This document shows positions 25,301 to 40,300 of a stretch of DNA of 64,000 nt, one piece after another (within the stretch, counting starts at the first letter, position 1; the number at the start of each line of letters is the position of its first letter). The notes beneath the pieces are model-generated. The model was not told the DNA's origin and did no database searches. It was given only the letters and a program-made list of their open reading frames with translations. The position numbers and the translations under genes are program-made. Source of the DNA: Tipula vernalis (taxonomy: Eukaryota > Arthropoda > Insecta > Diptera > Tipulidae); the NCBI GenBank assembly GCA_958295665.1, contig OY282558.1, forward strand, positions 45,570,389 through 45,634,388, written 5' to 3'.

Positions 25301-28300
25301 GTTTCATAGTCAAGACGGTTCTATCTCTTGGAACACAAAACGACAAGCCTCAGATATGTTATCAATACTAGAAGCTGTGTACATGACGGTAGCTGCTCAA
25401 CAAGGTCTATGCCTGAAAAAGTTGCAGAACGAAATATTACCAGAAAGGGCAGCTAAAAATTGACTGCCAGTATATTATTCACAGTCATACTAAACACATC
25501 AATTTCTGAGGGAACTTGTGGTTCATTGAAGAATATTTTTTGAGTACATTCCTACCTGTTGAGATGCTAGCCGATTATTTCACTAAATCATTTCCTAATT
25601 CAATTTAATAAAAAACCTAATTTTAGAGGAATGATGAAGTAAAATTATGTTTTGTTACGTTAGTGTTACAAATTGTATTAACATAACATAGGGTGCATCC
25701 GAAAAGGAAAATGCTCATTTAGCGAAGACACATTTCAAAAGTGCATTTTTAATACGTTGTATGATGTCAATTTATATTTAAATTAATTATACGAGTATTT
25801 ATCGATTTATTAATTCAGAGTTGTACAATTTGAATTAATTTAATGATTTTAATGAAATTTAATTTATCCAAAAATGTGCATTTAAATTCGCAGTTCGGAC
25901 ACACCCATTGTTTGCCACTGCCAAAAAAAAAAAATCTTTTACACTACTTCCGTTTTCGGCTCAAGTTACATCCAGCGCTTATATTTACTGCTCCGTTATT
26001 GAATCTATTTTCATCAAGAATGGAAAGCGCCCACAGGCCTTAACATTCTCCCTATCCTTTGGCTAAGTTGAGCGCTTTTGCAAAAGAACATAGAACCCCG
26101 CCCGTAATAAAAGCACATTGCTCATTGAAAAAAAAAACAAGTAATAAAAATCAGTATGTAAACATTGAGCAACAATTAGGTCTTCGTTCTATTTTATGAA
26201 ATAAATTTGCGACGTGTTTACAAATTTTATAATATTTGTACATCACCACACCCAACAAAATACAAAATTTGTAATAATTATAAAAGTAAGGCAATTTTAC
26301 CTCTTAAACTTCATCAACTCCACATCCAAATTGTCTCGACGATCTAATCTTAAAATTTTGATGACTGGGTGAACTCGTTAAACTCGTAATTTGCATTATA
26401 AAATATTGTATCAAAAGTATTAAATCGTTCCAACATTGATTCACGACTCGTTTATGAAACATTGACGTTCATCGCATCAGCGTATTTTGGTGTCACATTA
26501 CACTCGAATCCATCTCTGTATTTTATTCATAAGATCGCATATTTAATGATAAAGTCGTATTTATTAGCAACCATATAAAATATCACAGCACTTACACTTA
26601 AGAATACGTACTACTTACTATAAATAGTTTGTTTCCTAATTAGTAGTTGCAATTTAATTGAATTAACCTTTCAACGTTTCCGATTAATTTATTTGAATAC
26701 CCTAAATGTTGACGAATGTCGTAAATGAAATATTTAAATTGTAAGCAATTTTAAATGTTAAAATTTTTATTTTATTTTAAATTTATCATGCTAATAATAA
26801 TGACTTATATAATTAAATATCTAAAATAGAAAAATGTAATAAAATAGTTTTCATCTCGGTTAATTTAAATTTTTTTTTTCGTTTTTCTGTATAAGGCCCA
26901 TCGTGTTTATTTTTTAGCGCAGCGAGCAAAACAAATTATTAAATAATAACAATCAAAAAATTGTTCAGTCTTTTAGAGATTGATTACATCAAAATTGTGT
27001 GGTGCATCTATTTTTGTGTGTATGTAATATGATGAATAAAAAATAGACATTTTTCGTTACAAACGCATACACACACAAAGCCACGCACACGAAATATATA
27101 TTTAAGGAATTCGTCAATTTAATTGTTTTTTTTTTGTACTCGATCGGTTCAACGTTTGCACTTTTCCCGTCCGTCCGTCAGGAATTCTGTCTGTCTGTCT
27201 TATTTATAAATTGATCAAAATCATTTTTGTTTTTGTTCGCCACCACTATCCACATGTTTATCATGGTCAAGATGTTGTTTATGCTGCTCTTCTGTAATTG
27301 CATCGGTATTATCATTTTCTTCTTCTTCCGCCTCCTCACATTCTTCGAGCTCTTCGCAGATTTTCTCATCACGATTTGAAATTTGTCGTTTTCGCAAGTA
27401 TTGTCCTAGTGGACGTTTCTTTTGGTCACGACAAAATGGGCAGTTATCTTTTGCTTTCGATTTCTTGAGTTGATCTTTCTTTTCTGGAAAAACATAAGTC
27501 ACAAAATTATTAATTATTTGAAATGAGATCATCTTTTGTGTCGTTTTTTTTTCTGTAGTTATTTTTGACCTTAACTAAAAAACAGTCACACACGTTTTAA
27601 TGGGAGGGTTCAACTTTTTATTGCTAAATATATAAAATTACCTAATCTTATCATTTAAGTTGATTTTATATATATATGTATTTATGTATAGGTACGTGAC
27701 GAAAGTCACGTGCGTATTTCTTAAATCGCTTATTTCCTATGTGTTTTGATTTTCATGTTTATCCATCCAAAAACAAATAAAAAATTTCAATCGTAAATTT
27801 GAAATGAAAAATGAAACCATAATAAACAAAAGCACCAATACATATATAATGTACACACATATTTGGAAAGCGTCGCAATGAAAATAATTCGAAACGAGAC
27901 AAAATGAAAACAATTTTTAGTCCATATAAATATTGTATAAAAATAGTAATTTCGTAATATTCCCATATAAATATTGTATAAAAATAGTAATCGTAATATT
28001 TAAACAGGCGCAAATTCTAAAATAACCGAACTTGTTTTATATCGTGTAATTTATAAATTCATTGTATTTACAATATAAAATACACAACGCGATATAAAAC
28101 GTCAAGGTAATCGACCAACAAGAAAAAAAAATAAAAAATACTGTGCATAATAAAAACGTAAACACACTCAACACACACCACACCTATTATTTTTCGTATT
28201 TTATTTTAAATTCAGAAGCATAAGAGACGCAGTTGCATTACCTTGTGCCAATCGATAATAGTTACTATTCGTTTTGTTTGTTACATTGGATTCAAATGTG

Positions 28301-31300
28301 CCGTATGGAAATTTTTCATAGTCCCGATATTCCGGATTCCGTATCGATGCATAAACATCACTTCCCATATACATTGTATACACGTCCATAACTCTTGTTT
28401 ATATTTTTAAACAAACTCGCAAATTTATATTGTAGTTTTCATTCAAAAAAAATAGTTCAATGACACTATAAAAACTCAAACATAAAAAAAAATCTTAAGT
28501 TTTTTCTCGTATGCTACACTTTCAACAAAATTTTGTTATTGTATGATCTTCACTTCAGACGAGTTTAACGTAAACTGATTACCAATGTGAAAACTGAAAA
28601 ATCAACAAATGTGTACTGTAGAGAGTTGAAAATATGTACAATAAATAATACTATAAAACAGTCTGTTGTTAAAGTATTGGAATTATTCAGAATACAAATG
28701 TGAAATACTACGCTTGCCCGAATTGTTTTTGTGTTGTTTATTTTATCTACGTTTATACGAGTCTGTATGTACTATCTAGTGCTATATAAAGACATCGATA
28801 TTGGTTGTTTATCACTTTTCAACATTTTTTTGTAAGAATTCTAACTTTTCGACAGAATGGCACCATTTTTGCCCCAATAGTGAACTTTTTAGAATCTTCC
28901 AACCATATATGACTCAACCAGGCCTGTCTTATCGTTATAATATACTAATATTTAGAATTGAGCGTATATAATTTAAATAAATACTTTCAAAAAATATTAT
29001 ATTGGACGGAAGAGTGGTTCGGTGTTCAAGGTCAGAGCATTGTTCTACAATTAAAAATATTTCAATTAAAATAAAAACGCAAAAGAATTGGTTTTTGGGG
29101 TCTGTACATACACAAATAGGAAGTATATTCATTAATTACCCTTACGAAAAATTTGGCCTTCATATTTTATTCTAAATTGGAAGAGATTAGCGATTTCCTT
29201 ATGAAACGGACATATCGTTCCACCAAGGGAATGCAAAGCATTGTCTACTGATTGAGGCATTACTGATATCCTCCAGACACCCTCTAGGTCAAGCTTTTAA
29301 ATTATAATTAATTATGTTCAAATGCTTGTAAAATATAGTGACGCATTTGACTTTGGGTTCTTGTCTCGACATTTATTCAGATGAAACTTGTGCTACTTGA
29401 ACCGTCGTTTTGGTTTTACAGAAAACCAAACTGCCTATGTGATGGATTGTTGAATCTTGTTTTGTTTTATTGGAAAGTTTTCGACGACTATTGGATTTTT
29501 AGCACATATTTAATAAAAAAGCAACAACCATCTTGAAATTTCTGGCACCAAGAAAAATGTACGTTCACGTTTAGTGCTCTGAAACGTTCCAATTAAGTCT
29601 ATTAAAATTTAGAACTCAACAATTATTTAAAACAGATAAAACCGCTGACTAATAAAGTAAATTTCGCACTTCGCTAATAAACTTGCGAAAATCCAAGTTT
29701 AAATATCGTTCTTGCTTTTTTTTAAAGGTAAAACATAAAATCAATAATGATTCATCTTACTCATTATTTCGTTCTTTTATTATTAACAAAACTAAGGATA
29801 CAATGTAGGCCGACCGAACAAATATAAAAAGTAACCTCAAACTAGTTTTTTGGTATGTGTTATTAAATGATGAAAAAGACAATTCATAAACTAAACTTAA
29901 TCCCTATTCATTTACCTTTAAATTAAGTCCCATGTTATAATTTTAAGATTGTTAGTTTAGTTCCGGTGTTCACCGATTTTTGAAATATTTGACCGCCTGC
30001 ATGTTTAGTGCGATAACTTATGTACTTTATATTCTATGACCCACTAAAAAAAGGTACAGTTGTGTTCATAATAATAGCAGTGCATTACCTTGCTTTCATA
30101 ACTGTTTAATATTTTTTACTCCGGTATATCATTACTGTTGTGTGACCTTAGGTATATCATTACTGTTTTAAAAAATGCTTAATTCTTTTTTATGAGATTG
30201 CATTTATTAGCGAGTGTTTGAACCAAGCTGTTCATAATAATAGCAGCAACGCAAGAAACATAATATCAAGCGAGGCTTTTAACGAAAAACTTTTTAACTA
30301 ATTGGTAATTCCAAATTTTTCCCGTAATTCGTAAAGTGCAAAAACCATATTTAAGTGGATTTTAGAAAAGTAATGGGTTGATCCAAGCACTGCACGGAAG
30401 AAAAGCGAAACCTTATTAAAAAGCTTCGATGTGAAGGATAATTTTACCGTGAAATACAAGAAATTATCTGATGTTCTGCGAAAATGGTCTGTAATTTAGT
30501 AAAATGGGCTGATAAGGCTGAAACAAGTGGGCCAAAGAGGAAAACAACTGAGCTTATTAACCGACAAATCATACAAATGGTAAAGAACGACTCTCATATC
30601 AACTCAAAAATGATTAAGAAGGAATTTCAGGTACCTGTAGGTGCGGTGACTATACGGAGGCATTAGAAGCTAAATTGGCCGCCAGGAGTCCGAGAAATTT
30701 ACTATTGCTCAGCAAGAGGCACGTAGCAAAAAGAATAAGGCGCACGTCAATTGGCCCCTAGAAAACTGGTGAAATGTTTTATGGAGCGACGAAAGTAAAA
30801 TTGCCCTTTATGGTTCCGCAGGTCGTCGACAATATGTGAGGAGACCTTCAAACACTGCCCACGACCCAAAGTACAAAGTAAAGACTATTAAGCATGGTGG
30901 TGCAAAATTGATTGTTTGGTCTTGCTTCTCATACTATGGTGTTGGGCCGATATATCATATAACGAGCATCATTGATAAATTTGTGTACATTAAAATACTT
31001 GAAGACACCATGCTATACCGTATGCTGAGTATGAAATGGCCCTAAAATGGGTGTTTCAACAAAATTAATCTTATGGAGTAGCCAACGCAATCAACGGACC
31101 TCAATTTCATAGAAAACGTGTGTGCTGATGTCAAAAATAAAGTGAGCAAAGTTAATCCAAAAAATGTCCAGCAATTGTGGGAGGCAGTGCAAGAAGCATG
31201 AAGTACAATACCCATTGAGAGATGTCAAAACTTAGTGGACTCTATGAAAAGGAGATCCGCGGCTTTCATTCGTAATAATGGCCATGCAACTAAATATTGA

Positions 31301-34300
31301 CTGGTTTATTAAAAAACAATACACAGAAGTGGTGCTTGTTAAGTTTTTTTTTGATGAATTTTTTAATTATTCCTAAACATTGTTTCGGACTGCTATTTTT
31401 GTGAACACCATGAAATGGAATTTTTTATTTATATTAATTTTTAATCAAAATAATAAATATTTGTTTGTCTTTTTATAGCTTAATATGACAATATCAAATA
31501 TTTTTCATGAATAAATCGTAATCAAACTTGAGTTTTTGAAAACTTATACGAGTTTTTTCTTCTTCTGGATAGCGCTGCTATTAATATGAACACAACTGTA
31601 TGTATCATTCGGTAGCAGGATACTTCCAGCGAAAATCTCATAGTGTTAATTTTCATCTCTAATGACGAAAGTAAGTTCATACATATGTTTATATGACAGT
31701 GTATAATTATAATAACACATGAAATTTTAAACTGTCCACATCTAGTTTCTTGGCAAAAACTAAGGTTTTCGTTCATATAACGCTTTTCTTTCATTTTATT
31801 TATGCCATAAGCGCACGGTCGTACAAAAAGTAAAGTGTTTCACTTGCTTACGAACCTTATCAACCTCGAATGCGCATCCGCTTGAAAGAATGTTATTTTC
31901 ATCACCCATAAAACAATATACTGCCGATATTTTTTTTTAGTCGTTACCCTAAAACATAAAAATCATTAAATTAAATCATGACTTCCAAAAATTTGTGATT
32001 TTACAGTGATGGCATTATAATTAAGCCACAGAGCATGAAAGCGGAAAGGAAATCACAATTAAGGAACCGGAACGTAGCGAAAAGAATTGCTTTTGCTAAA
32101 GAGCATTTGGATGAGAATAAATCCAACGTGGTTGGACGTGATTGAAGACCATACGTAAGGCGTCCCCCAAAACAGGAGGTTCACCCCCGGTATGCCAAAA
32201 CAAAAAAAACAAAAAACAAAACAATGAATGTTTGGGGATGCGGTCCTTCAAAGTTTCTAATCTTTTTTGTATTATAGGGACAAAAAGTGGTCAAGAGTAG
32301 ATTCTCAAAGACCTAGTAAGAAATGAAATTTTCTATAACTTTCTAATACGATTTTAGTATTCATTGTCTTCACTTATTATATTTTATTTGCAGGCTATAA
32401 ACTTCAGATTCCTGACTTTTTACCGTACAATCATTTAAAAATTCAAAAAATAAGATTTAAATTTATGTGGTTATATTAATCGAATAGTCCTGCTTTAGAA
32501 ATGGTTTGTTTGCTAGCCGATCGAACATGTACCATTGAACGACGTTTAGCTAATCAATCTTTAAGTTTGTACGTTTGTTTCTATCTTTACAATTTTTTCC
32601 TGTGCGTCTTCTGTAGAGGTGAGACGAAAGGTGCGCCAGCCTTTGAATTCTGCATTCCAACAGAGGTCAGAGTTGTGTTTATTAGATGATAAAAAAATTG
32701 TATATAATAAAACACAATATTTCGGTTTTATCACTTTCTTTAACGTGATATTTATTTTATTTGTAAATGAAATTACGATCGTTTCGGATGTTACTCCTTT
32801 ATCAAATTTCTAACAAACATTAACTAAAATTATGCTAAAAAACTGCTTTTATACCCTATTTTTATTTTTTGTGTGCCTACGTGCCTTTTGAATGTTCTTT
32901 CCCCCTTATTTTGTTTTTCTTCTTAAAGGGGTGGTACCGCCCTTCTTTTTAGTATATACCATCTGGTGTGTGCTTTATGATAAAAAAATCCCGGTCACGC
33001 CCTTATCGGGAATCTTGAAGACTAAATCAGCTTAGGACCGTTTCAACGAAACAGTTTATATGTATTAAATGAAATATGGCAACAGTTGAAGTCACTAGAA
33101 AAGAAGAGAGCATAACCGCATCTAGCTTTGGTGTCAGAATCCTCAGAACCGAAAATTTTTTAACAAGCATAAAATCAAACAGGCTGCAATGGAGTTGATT
33201 ATTAGCTGAAGAAAATCGAAACTGCATCTTGATTAATTATTTTGGATCATTACATTATAGGGGACCATTTATTCTCCTTACCAGATGACCCAAGATTTTC
33301 CAGTTCGGACCACATTTCTCGGCTCGTTAATTGGTTCTTTAAGCAAATTGTTGGGAAAAAATTTAGATTAAAGTACATGTAGTGTGTACTGATTACCCCA
33401 ACGTTACTTTTTATCCTCGAACTTCTCTCCTTTGTTCGAAATAGCTCATCCAGTTTCTCTATCAAGCGTTACTATCTAAGGGATAATTTTTATTGAGCTG
33501 ACTACGTTAAGCCTAAAAGTTAAGTATTATGACATTGAAGGGTAGCCTTAAGAAAATATTTGGCGTTAGGACAACAATCTCTTGATCGAAGAATTTAAGT
33601 TCCACAATTTTCTTCTTCAATATTCACCTATTCAATCACTGGAAATAACCCGCTAATTTAATAAAATTTATTAAGACGTCAGTAATTGAGAGAAACTTTA
33701 ATTTTTCCTAATCTGTCTAGAAAAGGATTTTGAAAATATTCTATTGCTTATCTACCAATGCAAAATTGTAAAACAACATGAGATTTTTGAAATACTTTTT
33801 ATCAACCCTTTTTGAACATTAATTGTACATATACATAATTAGTTAATAATTTCCTTTGTTTCGCTTGGATTAGAAAACATGAAACCATAGATGGGGGAGT
33901 TCGAACACTGATTGCGTAGTCTACAATCTAACAAAATCAATTCTATCTGCAAAAGTTATTTTAACACTTTACCTAATTTTATACGCTTACGACATACGAA
34001 TCAATGTGCAGTAAATGGTTGTTAATAAATTTTTATACAACAATTTTTATAATTGTGTCACACCATTTTCCATGACTAAAGTCACGTTTTCAATTTTTCT
34101 TTTCCTATGCGGTCAAGAATTTAGCCGCTGCGCAGTTTAAGCAACACAAAATTATAAAGCGAATGCAATAAGGCGTGACTGCAAGTTGATAAGACATTTT
34201 TGTCATTTAAACAATTTTATATTTCTTGTGATTACGAATAATTGAAATAAATCGTGTTTTTTTAATTTTATTTCACCAACAATAATGTATACAATTTTTC

Positions 34301-37300
34301 GGCCTTCATTGTAGTCGTCTGTAACGTGCAAAAATCAAGTGAAGTCTATCGTATAAAGTGACTTTTGACGGAACGAAAAAGAAAATAATACCAAAATGTA
34401 TGTAACACATCACATTGTCTATAAACATTTAAAAGGACGTGACAAAATTGCTAGAATTATTTTTCAAGTGACATATAAACCCAATCAAATAGAAGGATTC
34501 AATTTTATTGCGAATTTTTTCAAATGTTGAGTAATTTTGGATATATTGTATAACGATTTTAGTTGCGGATTTGCCCGATACATTATTAGCTGCGATCATG
34601 ACACTGAGATCAACTAAGTAGCTCTAGAAGAATATAACTTTTTACGATGTTAGATGACGATCGCCTGAAGTAACACGACTATGCTGCCATTATTATTATT
34701 ATTATTATTGGAGGGCCATGCGGGCGATCAGCAACTTCGCACTGCGACCTAAATGATCTATTGTGCTGGAGCCTGCTTAATTATCCGTTCAGTCAATGTT
34801 CAGATTCTTAATGAACCTAACAATACTGCCTCCCGGTACGTGATACTTACTATCTGGGCTTATTGCTCTCCCTCTTAGATGTTTACTACAGCATGTAGTT
34901 CCGCTAGAAAGGCGGTAGCATTGGAGCCCAAGGACCTCGAGCGGGTTGCCCCACTCCCATAAATGTATACTCCTGCCCCGTATTCCGTTTGATTTTACTC
35001 TAACGAGTTACTGGGAATTGCAAATCGCCTGTAGATCACCCAGCTTTACTACAGAAAGGCTAAATAAAACTGGAGGGTGCCTGGTATCCTGAGTCCGCAT
35101 ATTTTGAACTGATTAACCTATCAGCCATTCATCCATCGGCATATGCTGTTCCACCTTAGATTAGGGGTTTTTGTCAAGGTTTTCTCCTTTAGCGCCGTAC
35201 TTTAGCCTGTGCCAAATGGCCTTAGTTACCAGTGGTTGCCACGAGGAGGCAGCACGTACACTTGCGAATTGTGAACAGACACAATTGTACCCTTCACGCA
35301 GCGGCCTAATGACAAGACCAGAACAACTCGCGCGATGCGCACCCTACTGGAAGGTTACGGAGCTGGTAGATTAATCTACTCCACTTTGGTCCCCCCCTCC
35401 AATAGACGCCAAATCACTAAATGCTGCCATACTAACATGTTTTACATAACTTCAGAAAATGAATTTTGAGAAAATCGGTGTTTACATTTTTAAACTACCT
35501 AGTGTAAATTATTTGTTTAAATTTTATTGTTAAACTTTATGATTAGCTGTCAATTGGTATCAATAACTCAATTAGGTCAAAAATTAGTTAAGTAAAGTAC
35601 GTTTATTTAGCACGGCAGTAACAGTAATACCCTAGACAGATTGTGGTTTAATAAATCCGATTTAGCTAAAAAGGGATTAGCTAAAATCGAGGTTGACACA
35701 CTGCGACTAATCTCGAAAAATCCACTAAATCGGTTTTATTAAATCGCAGTGTGTCTAGGATATTAGACTCAATTTTAGCTGAAAATATGGTAAATTTTAT
35801 TTTTAATCAGGGAATTAACAATAATTCGACGAGCTCATTATAATTCTTAATGACTAATATCGGAATCTAATATCCGCCGAATTTAATTCGTGCAACAGCT
35901 GGGCTTAAGATAATGAGCTAATTTTTTAAATTCTCAAGTTATTTTTAGTATTAGATATTTATGTATGTATATACGATATGAATAGTGATGACAAGAGATA
36001 CTTCATTTGTAATAAATAATTAAAGTACCTGCTATCGGACCGAAAATTATAACAAAGAAACTTAATAAACAGTGAAAACTGATAAATTGTGAGTTGCTTT
36101 TTGTTTAAAAAGAATTATTAATGCAACACAATAATATTAATAATCCATTAATATAAAAAAAAATATTAATTATCTGTTTGTAGAAACAGAATCAATATGT
36201 AAAAAATCATCTCGTCGATGCAAACAACGCGTAGGAGCGTAAAAATTAAAACGAGTAAGTATTTCAACAGAATAAATACGTAAGGTCAAAACATCGAACA
36301 CAAACATAGCAGATGCTACGTATCTGTGGTGATCTAATCTTTGTAATTTTAATAAATTACAGCGATCTTTATAAGGTAGGAGAACATGATACTGAACAAT
36401 GATAAAATGATGACCAGACCTGAGAAGGGAATTCAAAAATAGAACGAATAAAGGACACATACTAGTACGTAGTATAAAGATTTTAGTGTGATCGGGTCAG
36501 AAAAGTTTTTCCAGTTCCGCTTAATAAAGCTTAACATAATGTAAGGAAAGATCAGAAAAGAAGATTATACCCAAACCAGACATGAACTCAACTCTATAAA
36601 CAGCCGCATTATAAAAAAAATACTCGTGAAAATTAGGAGAACGCGTTCGAAAGAAAGAGATAACCCTACTTTTTTTGGCCACATTCAATAACAATTTCAT
36701 ATCATCTGCGTAAAAAAGGCAATGCGCAAATTCAAAACATTCCGCAACAACATTAATAAATAATGGTAACAGAAGGGGACCCATGTTCTCCAGAAGTTAC
36801 AAGAAATAAATGAGTAGCAGAATCATTAATCTTAACGTATTGTGGCCGATCAGACCGGTAAGATTGCAACCACTTTATCTAGCTCATAGATAGGAATCGA
36901 ATGAGACATCCACTTGTTTGCCTGAATCCTACTATATAAATGTCCGCAGAAAGAGACCATATTGGTAATTGTAGATCTATCCGTGTTGAGAAGGCAAAAT
37001 AATAGATTTGACATGAGAAAACAAGAATCTCTGCACCGCGGCTTGGAGTAATTCTTCGATAATTCCTAATTTCACATCTTTTATCAGATTTAAAAATTAG
37101 ACGAATAAAAGATATTTTCTAGAGATCCCAGGAAAAATCCCAATCCGAACGCTTTCATTAAAGATGTTAGTTTTGAAGACGCGGAAGGGCTAAATTCTCG
37201 GCACAATTCTTTATAAAAATGGGTGAAATACTGACAAGCAATCATAAACTTCCGTTTCAGTCAATTTTAATAAACTAAATTCAGTAGGGTTACAAGAAAT

Positions 37301-40300
37301 TTGAGACGTGTAATGAGATGTGGTTTGTGCGCCAATATTTGGCACATAGATTATTGCAGATATCAGAGGGTTAACTGAACGAAATTTATAACGAATTTAA
37401 TTTATTATGCCGTTTTTCCAGCTGTTTCATACTGTATCATGGGTCATGAGCAGTATTTTTATCCATTTATAAAATATCACTTAGGTTACGATTAGTATAA
37501 ATTGATACAAGCCAGAGAGATTAGAGATTTTAAAAATTAGGGTCTAAAGGTCCTTCCCTCGTTGTGCTAGTGAGAAGCTTGCTCCCCAGATCGTTTGGGT
37601 GAATTGTCAATCTTGAGTGACTGGCATATTGTTGGGACCTGGATATCTCTGTGAATTATATCGTAATACGAAAAATGGTGCATCATCTACTATAAATAAA
37701 TAATTCTTAGAAATTTTGACTGGAACCACTGAAGAATGTTCAACCAAATTCGAGTTTGTCGAGGTGAATACCGAAATATTTTACTTCATCAATTTGATTG
37801 AGGTTAATCCTGGTTATTCATTTTTATTAGTGAATATAAGGTTACAGGATTAGATTTAGCATCATTAACTTTAATTCGCCATTTTCTCATTCATGCTTGA
37901 ATATCGTTAATATTCTCCTGGAAAACGTTTGTAGCTTTATTGTGGTCTTCATGAGGTAAGAGTACTGCCGTGTCGTCTACAAATGTTGCGACAGTTACTT
38001 GATTGCTTGTAGGTATCTCTGCGTTATATAGCAGATATAATATCGGCCCAAGTATTCTGCTCTGTGGTACACCAGATTTAATTGGGCGAACCTTTGTAAG
38101 CGCATCTTGATGTTTTATTATGAAATATCTATCCGGTAGATATGATGTTGGGTGGTTGAAGCTGGGCTATATTCCTGAGTTCTGGGCGGAGGTCAATGTG
38201 GTGTTTATACCGAAAGCGGGGAAAAGTTCACATGTCTATCCTAAGGACCTAAGACCAATAACTCTATCATCCTTTCTTTTGAAAACCTTGGAAACGCTGC
38301 TGAATATATACATTAGAGATAAAATAGGTGCCAGGAAGTGGGCATCGTCTCAGCATGCGTACACAAAGGGTAGATCTGTGGACACTGCTCTGCACGCCTT
38401 TGTGTGTACGATTGAGAAATCGATTAATTCGAAGGAATTCTGTTTGGTGGCCTTCCTGGATTAGAGGGCGCCTTTAATAATGTGAAAGCGGATCAAGGAG
38501 CAATCAAGGAGGGATTGTCATTTTTGGAGGTGGACGTTCCTCTGAGAAGGTTAATCAATTATATGCTGGGAAGCAGGATTGTTAGCTCCAAGTTGGGGGA
38601 CTCCACCATCAAGAGGCGAGTAACTAGGGGAACCCCACAGGGAGGGTTCTGTCCTCTCTTCTCTGGAACATAGTGGTAAACGGGTTACTACTAGAATTGG
38701 AGAGAGAGGTTATTGAAGTTATCGCTTACGCAGACGACGTAGCTTTAGCTGTTATCGGGAAATTCCTGGGCACGATTGTAGACGTAATGCAGAATGCGCT
38801 ACCATCGTTACGGAATTGGCTGGCAAATGTGGACTTGGTATTAACCCGTCAAGACAGAGCTGGTACTCTTCACTAAGAAATACAAAATCCCGGTAGTTGT
38901 CCCTCCTACCTTAAATCGCACGAGACTTGCTTTTACTGATAGAGCTAGATATCTGGGAATTATCTTAGACAGTAAGCTTAGTTGGAGGCCCAATATGTTG
39001 GAGAGAATAAACAAAGCTACTATAGCTTTGTACTCCTGTAGGAACGCCATTGGTCATAGATGGGGTCTGAAGCCGGAGCTGGTACACTGGCTCTACACCG
39101 CTGTAGTGAGACCTGTACTCATGTACGGGGTGGGTGTTTGGTGGCCAGCTCTGGACAAGGTAACTTATAAAAGTAGGATTGAGAGGGTGCAAAGAACGGC
39201 CTGTATCCTTGTTAGCGGGGCATTGAGGTCGACACCGACAAGTGCCTTAGAGGTTATGTTGCACCTTATTTCGGTCGACATTTTTGGCAAACAGATGGCG
39301 GCAAATACGGCAGTACGACTTGCAGCCGTCTCTCAGTGGAGGTGTCTTAGTACAGGACACTCTACTATCGTTAGATCGTTGAAGGATGAGCTGACGGATC
39401 TTGACTACATTAAACCTACTCTACGCTTCGAGAAGCGATTTCGGACCTCCTTCCCTTCAAGGGAGTCCTGGAGGGATAGACCGTTATTGGAAACCGAAGC
39501 GTTGCAATTCTTCACAGATGGCTCCAAGGTAGACGGCAAAGTGGGAGCTGGAGTATTCTGTGACAAATTAAATGTAAACATTTCTATTCGTCTCCCTGAT
39601 TACTGCAGCGTGTACCAAGCTGAAGTCGTAGCGATTGAGGAGGTCATGACGTGCTTGAAGCATAATGTGGTATCCTCAGATGATATTGCAATCTATGTGG
39701 ACAGTCAAGCGGCGATCCGGTCGTTAGAATCGGTGTCTTTGGCGTCACGGGTGGCGTTGAGTTGTCACTCATCTCTAAATGAGATGGGTGAGCATTTCAA
39801 TATCCAGGTAATCTGGGTCCCAGGTCACTAGGGCGTCATGGGAAACTGCAGGGCGGATGAACTTGCTAGGCATGGTACGACTCTCCAGCTGCAACCGGAA
39901 AGGGCAAGTCTGCGCTATCCTCAGCGGGGGAAAGGTGGTCTAGAGAAGGAGGAAGAGACGTTGCTCCACTTTCTTTGCTCGTGTCCAGCATTGGCACTCA
40001 GAAGGCACAAACACTTGGGTAAGTTCAGGATGGACTGCCTCTCGGATCTCGAAAACATTAAAGTGCGGGACGTCTTACACTACATAAGTAGCTCGAAATG
40101 GTTCCAATAGGGGTAAAGGGGATATATTCTGTGGTATCACAATGGACCGTCATCGGTCTAAGTGTGCCTAAGCAGCCACTCCAACCTAACCTAACCTAAC
40201 CTAGATATGATGTTAATATTCTGAAGAAATCATGTGGCAAACATCGCTTAATTTTGTATTGCACTCCCACATGCCACACCTTGTCAAAAGCTTGTGTTAT

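Noticed and set aside
27483..27532. Start of small gene B at the ATG in 27532
   Set aside because: That stretch is the end of an intron (TTTTTCCAG acceptor); joining to exon 1 at 28242 keeps frame and matches gene A's structure.
27221..28389. Nanos-type protein because of CPFC
   Set aside because: Nanos fingers need two CCHC modules; only one CxxC is present and the rest is acidic and low complexity.
35171..35374. 67-residue frame in the G/C-rich retroposon
   Set aside because: Plus-strand frame inside a minus-strand retroposon; no motif, explained by G/C-rich composition.
40183..40203. Internal telomere (TTAGG)n tract
   Set aside because: Only about four units and located exactly at the 3' end of a LINE with a target duplication, so it is the element's tail rather than an old telomere.
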